DNA of 64,000 nt, from positions 62,001-126,000 of the forward strand of contig NZ_CAJZAH010000009.1 of assembly GCF_914271545.1 (NCBI RefSeq), given 5' to 3'. How positions within the stretch are numbered: the first letter of the stretch is position 1; each line of letters begins with the position of its first letter. The translations under genes were made by a program, and so were the position numbers. The DNA is from Cupriavidus respiraculi. Lineage in GTDB: Bacteria > Pseudomonadota > Gammaproteobacteria > Burkholderiales > Burkholderiaceae. Below, piece after piece: positions 42,886 to 51,600 of the stretch. The notes under the pieces are model-generated. The model saw nothing but the letters and a program-made list of their open reading frames with translations. It was not told the origin of the DNA and did no database searches.

Positions 42886-45299
42886 TACATGCCCCTTATC
42901 CGCTTGAGGTGATCCTCCACCTTGCTTGACAGCAGCGAAATGTCATTCAACAGTTGCGGCAGCGGCGTAGCGTAGCGGTCGGCTAATTCGCGAATGCGGC
43001 CGGCCAGGCTTTGGCCGACGCGGTCCAGTTCCGCTTGTAGGTCGGTGGCCAGCCGTGCCAGCCATTTGTCGTCCACCACCAGCGTCCTGATCTCATCCGC
43101 GCTCAGCTTGTCGTAGTGGTCGTGGGCTTGCCGGTCCAGCTGAGCGTCCAATTCCTTGACGGCCTTCTTGAGCTGGTTTTGCTGTTCGCAGAGCTTGAGC
43201 CATCGCTTCAACACCGCCGACTCGTCACGCGCCGCGGGGTCGGAACCGATCTCCTTGATGCGGTCCTTTACCTGTGCGGCATTGATTTTGTCGAAGCCGC
43301 CGAAAGCAGCGTCGTCGCCGCCGTGCTCCTCTTCCAGTTCGGCGATTTGGCTAATAATGGCTTCCAACTCGGCCTGCTTGGCCTCCAGTGCCTCCTGTTC
43401 CTCGGCAAAGTAGCGGGCGACGAGGTAAGGCTTGGGAATCAGGTCACAGGCCCAGCCCTTGTCCCTCGTCTTGCCTTTCTTGTCGGTTTCGACAATGCGC
43501 GACGGTTTGGCCACCCAGCCGTCGGCAGCGATCAGGTAGGCATCGTCCTGCATGGTCTCGGCCCAGTAGTCCATCAGGTGCTGATAGACATCGTATGGGT
43601 CGAGCAGAGGCGCGGCCCGGAAGGCGGCAAGGAGCGTTTCGGATACGGTGTGGATCAGAGCTTTGGGGTGGTCGCCTTGGTCAAAGCCAGTGAGGCGCGG
43701 CATAATCGCCTCGCGCCATTTGTCGAACAGCGTTTTCACCCTGCTGGTGAAGGCGGTGAATTCGGCATGGCCGAGGATGGCGGACTTTATCTCGCCCACC
43801 GGCAACTTGAGGCGGACGTAGCCTGGACGGCCCGCCGATTCAAACAAGACAGATCGCAGACCGGGCATCTGTTGCCAGTCAGCGGCAAAGGCGTCGATGT
43901 CCCGTTCCGGGATGCCGCCGTTCAGATGGGCGTCGATGTCCTGAATGTCTTCCGGCGCGCTGCTGTCGATGTAGCGCGGCAGGTTGAGGTTGAAGTCGTT
44001 CTTCGCCTCGGCGATCTCCGCGAAAGGGACCATGCGGGCGTAGCGCGGGATATCGATTTGCTGAGTGAAGGTGTCCACGATCTTGTGGATGTCCCGCTCA
44101 CGCAGACGGTTCTTGTTGCCGTCCTTGATGAAGCCCTTGCTCGCATCGATTATGAACACGCCCTTGCGGGCGGCAGCATTCTCCTTATCAAGCACCAGGA
44201 TGCAGGCGGGGATGCCGGTGCCGTAGAAGAGATTGGGCGGCAGGCCAATGATCCCCTTAAGAATGCCGGAGCGCACAAGCTGTTTGCGAATGGCCGCTTC
44301 AGCATTACCCCGGAACAGCACACCGTGGGGCAGGATGCAGGCAGCCTTGCCCGCGGCCTTCATGCTGCGGATGATATGAAGCAGGTAAGCGTAGTCGCCT
44401 TGCTTCGCAGGCGGCACGCCCCAGCCAAAGCGCTGGTAAGGATCATGTTCCGGCGTGAGACCAGTGCTCCAAGACTTGTCGGAAAAGGGCGGGTTGGCGA
44501 CCACATAGTCGTAGGTGCGCAGCCCTTCGCCGTCCTTGAACTTGGGCGCGGCCAAGGTGTTGCCGGAAAGGATATTGGCGGTTGGAAAGTCGTGCAGGAT
44601 CATGTTCATCCGCGCTAGACCAGCCGTGGTCACGTCCTTTTCCTGTCCTTCCAAGGTGATTCGCTTTCCCGCTTCAGCGGCCACCTTGAGCAGCAACGAA
44701 CCGGATCCGCAGGTCGGGTCGTACGCGGTCGTGGCGGCCTTGGTGTTCTCCGGCGTGATGCCGATTACCTTGGCGATAACGCGGCTGACTTCAGCCGGAG
44801 TGTAGAACTGGCCCTTGCTCTTACCGGAGTCCTGGGCGAAGTGCCGCATCAGGTACTCGTAGGCGTCACCCAGGATATCGTCGTGCTCGGCGCGGTTCTT
44901 GGAGAAGTCCAGTCCCGGCTTCTGGAAGATGTCGATCAAATTGGAAAGCCGGTCCACCATGGCCTGGCCTTCGCCCAGCTTGTTAGGGTCGTTGAAGTCT
45001 GGGAAATCGCTGCGCGCCAGCCGGCTGTTGGCGTCAATTAGTGGCTGAATGATCGTCGTATTGATCTTGTCGCCAATGTCGGCCTTGCCCTTGAGCGACA
45101 CCATGTCCTTGAAACTGGCGCCCTTGGGGATCACAACGGGTGGGGCGAACTCGTCACTGTCAGCGTACTTGTCGCTGATGTACTTGATGAAGAGCATGAA
45201 AAGGACGTAGTCCTTGTACTGGCTAGCGTCCATGCCGCCACGGAGCTCATCACAGGAAGCCCAAAGGGAAGAGTACAGATCGGATTTCTTCAGTGGCAT
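42885..45299 (-). CDS. hsdM: type I restriction enzyme, HsdM (adenine methyltransferase) subunit with long C-terminus
   Basis: 804 residues. N-terminal helical HsdM domain (about 5-135), then the N6-adenine methyltransferase domain: YDPTCGSGSLLL (motif I, 193-204), TAGLARMNMILH, and the catalytic NPPF at 269-272 in VVANPPFSDKSW. The protein continues about 300 residues beyond the usual length, with a coiled-coil-like tail (EEQEALEAKQAELEAIISQI; LKKAVKELDAQLDRQAHDHY) as in the longer HsdM group. First gene of the hsdM-hsdS-hsdR-ygjP operon, read inward from the right end of the island. AGGA lies 8 bases before the ATG. Confidence 0.96.
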   Translation of the reverse strand: MPLKKSDLYSSLWASCDELRGGMDASQYKDYVLFMLFIKYISDKYADSDEFAPPVVIPKGASFKDMVSLKGKADIGDKINTTIIQPLIDANSRLARSDFPDFNDPNKLGEGQAMVDRLSNLIDIFQKPGLDFSKNRAEHDDILGDAYEYLMRHFAQDSGKSKGQFYTPAEVSRVIAKVIGITPENTKAATTAYDPTCGSGSLLLKVAAEAGKRITLEGQEKDVTTAGLARMNMILHDFPTANILSGNTLAAPKFKDGEGLRTYDYVVANPPFSDKSWSTGLTPEHDPYQRFGWGVPPAKQGDYAYLLHIIRSMKAAGKAACILPHGVLFRGNAEAAIRKQLVRSGILKGIIGLPPNLFYGTGIPACILVLDKENAAARKGVFIIDASKGFIKDGNKNRLRERDIHKIVDTFTQQIDIPRYARMVPFAEIAEAKNDFNLNLPRYIDSSAPEDIQDIDAHLNGGIPERDIDAFAADWQQMPGLRSVLFESAGRPGYVRLKLPVGEIKSAILGHAEFTAFTSRVKTLFDKWREAIMPRLTGFDQGDHPKALIHTVSETLLAAFRAAPLLDPYDVYQHLMDYWAETMQDDAYLIAADGWVAKPSRIVETDKKGKTRDKGWACDLIPKPYLVARYFAEEQEALEAKQAELEAIISQIAELEEEHGGDDAAFGGFDKINAAQVKDRIKEIGSDPAARDESAVLKRWLKLCEQQNQLKKAVKELDAQLDRQAHDHYDKLSADEIRTLVVDDKWLARLATDLQAELDRVGQSLAGRIRELADRYATPLPQLLNDISLLSSKVEDHLKRIRGM

Positions 45300-45477
45300 G
45301 CGGTCCTGCGTGCGGAATACGACAAAAAGCAGAACTTTACCTTAGCGGCATGCCCAGGCGCGGAAGACGCGACAGCACGATCGGTCTGTTGCCCGCAAGA
45401 TGAAGCCGTTCGCTTACGGCGGTTGCAGGTCCGCAGGGAGGTGCATGTTTCTCATACACAAACAAGGCCACCCCGGT

Positions 45478-45510
45478 GGGGGCAACTTTGGGGGCATATT
45501 GGAAGGGGCA
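45478..45510. repeat. GGGGGCA-type repeats inside the right island end
   Basis: GGGGGCAACT at 45478-45487, GGGGGCA at 45490-45496 and GGGGCA at 45505-45510, in the same orientation as the copies at the left end. With those they are candidates for integrase arm sites. They lie in the 340-bp gap between hsdM and the next gene. Confidence 0.6.
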
Positions 45511-45514
45511 GCAT

Positions 45515-45544
45515 CGCAAATCCTTGTAGATAAGCGGATTTGCG
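45515..45544. repeat. perfect 9-bp inverted repeat beside attR
   Basis: CGCAAATCC (45515-45523) and GGATTTGCG (45536-45544) with a 12-base centre, ending 6 bp before the tRNA-like attR core. It may bind an excisionase or integrase. No counterpart is seen near attL. Confidence 0.5.
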
Positions 45545-45550
45545 TCAGTT

Positions 45551-45573
45551 GTTCGATAGCCCTTCGGCCACCA
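45551..45573 (+). other. attR: imperfect copy of the tRNA-Ala 3' end
   Basis: Begins GTTCGAT and ends CCTTCGG-CCACCA like the tRNA 3' end (31217-31240), but has three mismatches and lacks one base of TCGGTCC. No tRNA body precedes it. It marks the right boundary of the island. Confidence 0.75.
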
Positions 45574-45580
45574 CACACAG

Positions 45581-45610
45581 AAAAGGCCAGACATCCGTCT
45601 GGCCTTTTTT
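45581..45610. terminator. intrinsic terminator at the right island border
   Basis: AAAAGGCCAGAC (45581-45592), loop ATCC, GTCTGGCCTTTT (45597-45608), running on into TTTTTT: a 12-bp perfect stem usable on both strands. On the plus strand it is probably the original terminator of tRNA-Ala, pushed away by the island; on the minus strand it ends the neighbouring large gene. Confidence 0.85.
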
Positions 45611-45639
45611 CATGGCGCGCTCCCGGTGCGTGGCGCGCC

Positions 45640-48447
45640 TCAGTGCCGCGCCTTCGTCCCGGCCGTTGCGCCGCGGCCTCGCGCGGCTTCCAGTTGATGG
45701 GGATAGAGGGCGCTGCGGTCCTCCGGCGGAACCGCGCGCCAGCGCGCGTCGAACTCCCGCGCCGCCTTCTCGTACTCCGCCTGGCGCGGCTCCCCGTATC
45801 GCGATGGCTCCAGAAACCACGGCGCCGCCAGGGCCAGCCCCCGTGCGATCCGTTGTTCCGGCAGCGTCATGATGGCGTGCCATAGCGCTTCCCGGGCGGG
45901 GTCGAAGTGCCGTGTGCCGTATCCCATATCGAGACGGCGCTCCAGGCGTTCGAGCTTCACCAGCATGTCCGCCCGTTCCGCCGCGGGCAGCGTGGTCGCG
46001 ACCGCGAGCGCATCGGTGTACGTCTGGGCGGAGAACTTCAGATAGCCTTCCCGGTCGACCAGCAGCGGAAACAGCGCATCGAGCGCGGCGCGGCGGATGT
46101 GTGTATCGGTTCCATCGCCGCCGATCGCTTTCCATGCCGCATCGCGGATGCGGCGGGCCAGCGCGGGGGCCGCCGGCTCCTTGCTCCACCGCGCGCGCAT
46201 CTGCATGACGTCGGCAAGATGCGCGAGGCGGGCCAGCAAGTCGGCATCGTGGCTGGCATCCACTTGCGGCAGCAGATCGGCCAGCCGCGCGATCAGGCGG
46301 ATGTCCACCCCCCACCCGGTGCTTGCTTCCTTGCAACGGGCGGCAAACCGGTCGGCCAATGCGCCGATGACCGAAGCCGCGGTCGCCGCATCGATCTGCC
46401 GCTGCTCGATCGCGTGGAGAACGGCATTGACCATCGACTTCGGTACCCGGGTGCCGCGATGGATGTGCAGCAGGCATTCGGCCTGCCGCGCCGCGGGCAG
46501 GGGGGCGAAGGCGGCGCGGATCGGGGCCAGCATTTCCTTGTCATACCGGTAGCGTTCGATCCAGCGTGCCATCGGCTCCAGATGGCCCATGGTCGCCAGA
46601 TATTCCACCTCTTCGGCGAGGATGGGCTCCTTGACGTCGCGGAACATCTCGGCAGGGACGCCGGCAAGCAGTGCGGCGCGTTCCGCGGGCTGGAGTGCGC
46701 CGAGCCGTGGCAGCAGTTCGCTGGCCCAATTGGCCCGGTCGGGGCGATGCCGGAACAAGTCGAGGATGCGCAAGCCCGTCGCCATTTCACGCTGCGAACC
46801 GCTGCTCGTCCACAGCGTCCATAGCCGCGGCCAGTGCGCAACGCCATGCTCGGGCGTGCGCAAGTGGAAGGCGGCCAGTTCGATGGCCAGCCGCTGCTCG
46901 GGCGAGGGCCTGACCTGTTGCACCCAGCGCTCCACCTGCTCCAGCCGCATCGCGCGATCCTGCTCTGTCCGGTACGTCAAGGTGCCGAGCAGCCCCGCGA
47001 TGACCGGCGTGGCATGAGAGAGCGGCCAGCCGGCGGCCATCTCGAACAGCCGGTCCCAGCCTGTCTTGCCGGGCGCCGCGGCAGAGGCATCGGCCTTTTC
47101 CCATGGCCATTGCGGATTCCGATACGACGAGGAGTGCGGCGCGTTGCGCAGCAGTTGCGACAAGACCATGGACTTCAGGGCGACGGTGCTCTTCCCGTAT
47201 GCGCCGGCGCCTTCCGCCGGGGCTGCCACGACCACCTGGTCCGGCAACTCCACGGCAAAACGCAGCATGGCCTCCCAGATATCGAACCGGTACCACGATC
47301 GGTCGGCCTTGCACCATGCCAGCAGCCCCTGCACGACCTCGCCCTGGCGCGACGCCGGCACGGACGGGGACGGACCGACCCAATCGGCCGACGGCATCAG
47401 GTGCCTGGCGGCCTCCTCCTGTTGCAACTTGGTGCCGTGCTTGAGCAGCGCCAGGCATGGACCGACCCGCGAGGCGGCGGGCATGCCGCGGATCGCCTCC
47501 AGCAAGCGGGCCTCGGGCCACTCCGGCATCGGCTGATACCAGCTTCCGATGGACGCCATCGACTGCGCCAGATGCAGCAGCGCGCCGGCCGCCTGTCCGG
47601 TACGGATCAGCTCCGCATCCAGCGCCTTCAGCACCGCGCATGCGCCGGCCCTTTGCTGGGGCTCCGGCAGGGCGTGCAGCCGCTTCGCCAGCATGCCGGC
47701 GACTTCCCCTCGGGCGGTCGCGGACAGGGTTGGCCGATGGGAATCGGCCGAGGGCGGCTGCAGCCACTGTCGCACGACGCCCTGCAGCGCCGACAGGGTC
47801 GACACGCTCCGCGCCGAAGCCCTGGCGGCCTCCGGACCCTCCGCCAGGGCCGCGCACGCCTGGTGCAGTGACGCCGGCGCGGGCAGGAACGATCCGATCC
47901 GTGCGACGAGCGCATCGGGCATGGCCGGCAGTGTCGCCGGATGAAGCTCCCTGTCCCGGGCCGCCTCGGCGGCCCGCATCGCCTTGTGTTTGTCGCGGGC
48001 GAGCCGCTGCTGCTCTTCCCGCGCGGCCAGCGCGTAGGCGTGGCCCTCCATTTCGGCGCGCTCGCGCCCGGCCAGTTCCCATCGGTCGCCGCCGGGCCGC
48101 CCAAGCGCGCTGCGGACCCGGTACAGCACGCCGGCAAGCACGTCCGCCAGCATCGTCTGCCACCGCGACAGCGCGCCGCCGGCGGTCGCGCGCGGCGCGG
48201 GTCCCGGGTGCGAGGCGGCAGAGCGGGCGAACGGCTGGTCCGGGGATCGCAGCCGCTCCGCGAAAAACCGGTCGCCGGCCATCGTGACCTTCACCGCGCA
48301 GGACTGGCGAAAGCGGAAGACCCCGACCACCCGCTCCACGCGCGCCCCCTGCGGCCCGTCCGCCACGGCGGATGAAGCGGCATCGGGTCGCGCGCGAAAG
48401 CTGGCGCTCGCCTGGGCGTCGTAGGCGTACGTTGCAGTGTCTGGCAT
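45640..48447 (-). CDS. large helical-repeat protein with an F-box-like segment, unknown function
   Basis: 935 residues from the ATG at 48447 (a TTG at 48486 would add 13; neither has a clear ribosome site). The first 45 residues are rich in Ser, Ala and Pro; no membrane segment. Near 172-205 the stretch LPAMPDALVARIGSFL and its continuation has the spacing of an F-box (LPxxLxxxIxxFLxxxxL). The rest is helical with a recurring pattern, LPxxxRAxxLxxL (LPEPQQRAGACAVLKAL, LQPAERAALLAGV, LPAARQAECLLHI, LPAAERADMLVKL). Such architecture, together with the composition of the N-terminus, recalls type III effectors of plant-associated relatives, but the family is not recognised and no secretion genes or hrp box are seen. 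Its stop is 30 bp from the border terminator. Confidence 0.75.
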   Translation of the reverse strand: MPDTATYAYDAQASASFRARPDAASSAVADGPQGARVERVVGVFRFRQSCAVKVTMAGDRFFAERLRSPDQPFARSAASHPGPAPRATAGGALSRWQTMLADVLAGVLYRVRSALGRPGGDRWELAGRERAEMEGHAYALAAREEQQRLARDKHKAMRAAEAARDRELHPATLPAMPDALVARIGSFLPAPASLHQACAALAEGPEAARASARSVSTLSALQGVVRQWLQPPSADSHRPTLSATARGEVAGMLAKRLHALPEPQQRAGACAVLKALDAELIRTGQAAGALLHLAQSMASIGSWYQPMPEWPEARLLEAIRGMPAASRVGPCLALLKHGTKLQQEEAARHLMPSADWVGPSPSVPASRQGEVVQGLLAWCKADRSWYRFDIWEAMLRFAVELPDQVVVAAPAEGAGAYGKSTVALKSMVLSQLLRNAPHSSSYRNPQWPWEKADASAAAPGKTGWDRLFEMAAGWPLSHATPVIAGLLGTLTYRTEQDRAMRLEQVERWVQQVRPSPEQRLAIELAAFHLRTPEHGVAHWPRLWTLWTSSGSQREMATGLRILDLFRHRPDRANWASELLPRLGALQPAERAALLAGVPAEMFRDVKEPILAEEVEYLATMGHLEPMARWIERYRYDKEMLAPIRAAFAPLPAARQAECLLHIHRGTRVPKSMVNAVLHAIEQRQIDAATAASVIGALADRFAARCKEASTGWGVDIRLIARLADLLPQVDASHDADLLARLAHLADVMQMRARWSKEPAAPALARRIRDAAWKAIGGDGTDTHIRRAALDALFPLLVDREGYLKFSAQTYTDALAVATTLPAAERADMLVKLERLERRLDMGYGTRHFDPAREALWHAIMTLPEQRIARGLALAAPWFLEPSRYGEPRQAEYEKAAREFDARWRAVPPEDRSALYPHQLEAARGRGATAGTKARH

Positions 48448-48699
48448 GGCAGGGGAAGACAGGAAAGACGTGGGCCCATTGTGCAAGCGCGGGGCTTCGG
48501 CTGGCTTCCGCCAAAAATCGCGCTTTAATGTTTAAGTGGCGCCGAGAACCGCCCTTTGCGGATGCCGTTGCGAAGATCCAGGGCCGCCGCAGGCTCCGTG
48601 CGGCTGCGGGGCAGCGGCTGCTGCCGCCCGCGTTCCTCTGTCATGCGCCAAACCCCAGGCGTACCATAGCGGGATCACGTGCCTCCCACTTCCCATCCC

Positions 48700-51600
48700 A
48701 TGAACGACCAAAGCCAGCCGTCCCCACCGCCCGAGCCTGGCGCCGCACCGATTCCCAGCAGCCTGGATTTCCCGGTGGTCGGCATCGGCGCGTCGGCGGG
48801 CGGACTGCAGGCGCTGCTGCGATTCTTCGAGCAGATGCCGGCGCAGAGCGGCATGGCGTTCGTGATCATCCTGCATCTGTCGCCGCGCCACGAGAGCAAC
48901 GTGGCCTCGATCCTGCAGAACGCCACGCGCCTGCGCGTGACACAGGTCAACTCCCCGACGCCCATCGAGAAGAACCACGTCTACGTCATTTCCCCGAGCA
49001 AGGACCTGACCATGGTGGATGGGTATCTTCGGGTGGACGAGGCCAGGCGACCGAAGGGCCGCCATGTCGCCATCGATCTGTTCTTCCGCACGCTGGCCGA
49101 CGCACACCAGCATCGCGCCTTCGCCATCGTGCTGTCCGGCACCGGCTCGGACGGTGCGGTAGGGCTGGCGCGCGTCAAGGAGTTCGGCGGCGTCACCATG
49201 GCGCAGTTGCCCGACGATGCCGAGTACGACGGCATGCCGCGCAGCGCCATTGCCACCAATGCGGTCGACGTGGTGTTGCCCGTAGCGGACATGCCGCAGA
49301 AGCTGTTGGCACTGTGGGACAACGCCTCCCGCATCGAGATGCCCGAGCCCGGCGACGACGGCACGCCGGCCCACGTGCCGCCGACCCCCGAGCGCAGCCG
49401 GGCCGCCGAAGACGCGCTGCACGACGTGATCGCCATGCTGCGCAACCGCACGGGCCACGACTTCCGCCACTACAAGCGCGCCACGGTGCTGCGCCGGCTC
49501 GAACGCCGCATGCAGGTCAACGCCGTGCCCGACCTGGGGGCGTATCGGGAACTGCTGCAGTCGAATCTGAACGAAACGCCCGCCCTGTTGCGCGACATGC
49601 TGATTGGCGTCACCAACTTCTTCCGCGATCGCGAATCGTTCGAGGCGATCGAGCGCGATATCGTGCCGCTGCTGTTCGAAGACAAGCCGGCCGGGGAGCA
49701 GGTGCGCGCGTGGGCGGCTGGCTGCTCGACGGGCGAGGAAGCCTATTCGATTGCCATGCTGCTGTGCGAGTACGCCGACACGCTGAGCCAGCCGCCGGGC
49801 GTGCAGGTGTTCGCCACGGATATCGACGACACGGCCATCGGCGTGGGCCGGGCCGGCAGCTATCCGGAATCCATCATCACCGATGTCACGCCAGCGCGGC
49901 TGCGCCAGTTCTTCACCAAGGAGGGGGCGTACTACCGCGTCAAGAAGCCGCTGCGCGACCACGTGCTGTTCGCCGCGCACAACGTACTGCGCGACCCACC
50001 GTTCTCGCGGCTGGATCTGGTGAGCTGCCGCAACCTGTTGATCTATCTGGACCGGGAGGTGCAGGCCGAAGTGCTGGAGATGTTCCACTTCGCGTTGCGC
50101 CCCGGCGGCTTCCTGTTTCTGGGCAGTTCGGAATCCGCCGACTCGGCGGCGAAGTATTTCGAGCCGGTCGACAAGAAGAACCGCATCTTCCGCGCCAAGC
50201 CGGTGTCGCGTTCCTCGCGCTACGCCGCCACGCTGCCGCTGGGCACCGAGCTGCGGCCGCTGGGGGGCAACCTGAGCATGCCGCGCGCGCCCGAGCGCCG
50301 CCGCTCCTCGTTCGCCGAAATGCACCAGCGCGTGCTCGAGCAATATGCGCCGCCCAGCGTCATCATCGACTACGAGTCCAACATCATCCATATGTCGGAC
50401 CGGGCCGGCCGCTTTCTGCGCTACATCGGCGGCGAGCCGTCGCACAACCTCGTTGCGCTGGTGTACCCGGAGCTGCGCCTGGAGCTGCGCACGGCCCTGT
50501 ACCAGGCGATGCAGACCAGCAAGAGCGTCGAGGCCCGCCGCACGCGCATCGAGCGCGAGGGCAGGACGTTCTACGTCAACATGACGGCGCGCCCGTTCCG
50601 CGATCCCGACGGCGGCGCGGAGTTCGTGCTGGTGCTGTTCGACGAGGTGGAAGACACGCTCAGCCACGAAAGCAAGACCGTGGCGGGCGAGGACTCGATG
50701 CTGGCCCAGCTGGAGTCCGAGCTGCAGCGGACCAAGGATCAGCTGCAGACCACCATCGAGCACGCGGAGACCTCCACCGAGGAACTGAAGGCGTCCAACG
50801 AGGAGCTGCAGGCCATCAACGAGGAGCTGCGCTCGGCCACGGAGGAGCTGGAGACCAGCAAGGAAGAGCTGCAGTCGATCAACGAGGAGCTGATCACCGT
50901 CAACCACGAACTGAAGATGAAGGTCGAGGAAACGGGCAAGATCAACGACGACCTGCAGAACCTGATCGCTTCGACCGACATCGCCACGATCTTCGTGGAC
51001 AGCGCGCTGCGCATCAAGCGCTATACGCCGCGCGCGGTCGACATCTTCAGCATCATCCCGTCGGATGTGGGCCGCTCGCTGCTCGATATCACGCACCGGC
51101 TGGACTACGCGAAGCTGGCCGACGACGTGGCCGAGACATTTACCTCGCTGCGCATGATCGAGCGCGAGGTGACCGGCAACGACGAGCGCTGGTACATCGC
51201 CCGCCTGCTCCCGTACCGCACCACGGAGGATCGCATCGAGGGTGCGGTGCTGACCTTCATCGACATCACCGGGCGCCGCCGCGCGGAGGAGCGCCTGCGC
51301 GCGGGCGAGGAGCGCGTCAGTTTCGTACTGGAGAGCACCAAGGACTACGCCATCATCACGATGGACCCGTCGGGGCTCGTCACCACGTGGAACAAGGGGG
51401 CCGAGCGCATGTTCGGGTACACCGAGGAAGAGATGCTCGGGGTGCCGGGCTCCATCATCTTCACCCCGGAGGACCTGGCCGCGGGGGCGCACATCGAGGA
51501 GATGCGGCGCGCGCGCGAGGACGGCCGTGCCGAGGACGAGCGCTGGCACATGCACCGCGACGGCACACGGCTGTTCTGCAGCGGGGTGATGACGCCGCTG

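Larger units (their letters stand above)
31217..45573. mobile_element. 14.4-kb tRNA-Ala genomic island carrying a type I restriction-modification system
   Basis: Bounded by the tRNA-Ala 3' end and an imperfect direct copy of it. Contents in order: tyrosine integrase, unknown gene, AlpA-like regulator, Toprim/DUF927 replication protein, GGGGAC/GTCCCC repeat array, zinc-ribbon protein, YgjP-like peptidase, hsdR, hsdS, hsdM. Base composition is visibly less GC-rich than the flanking sox and kinase genes. GGGGGCA repeats lie just inside both ends. No capsid, packaging or conjugation genes are seen, so it is a P4-like integrative element or satellite remnant, not a full prophage. The damaged right copy suggests it may no longer excise cleanly. 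Confidence 0.88.

Noticed and set aside
45551-45573. A second tRNA gene at the right island border
   Set aside because: Only the 3' end is present; no acceptor, D-arm or anticodon arm precedes it.
50750-50960. Regular GAGGAGCTG repeats in the kinase gene considered as a DNA repeat element
   Set aside because: They encode the heptad-like NEELQ coiled coil between PAS domains, so the periodicity is explained at protein level.
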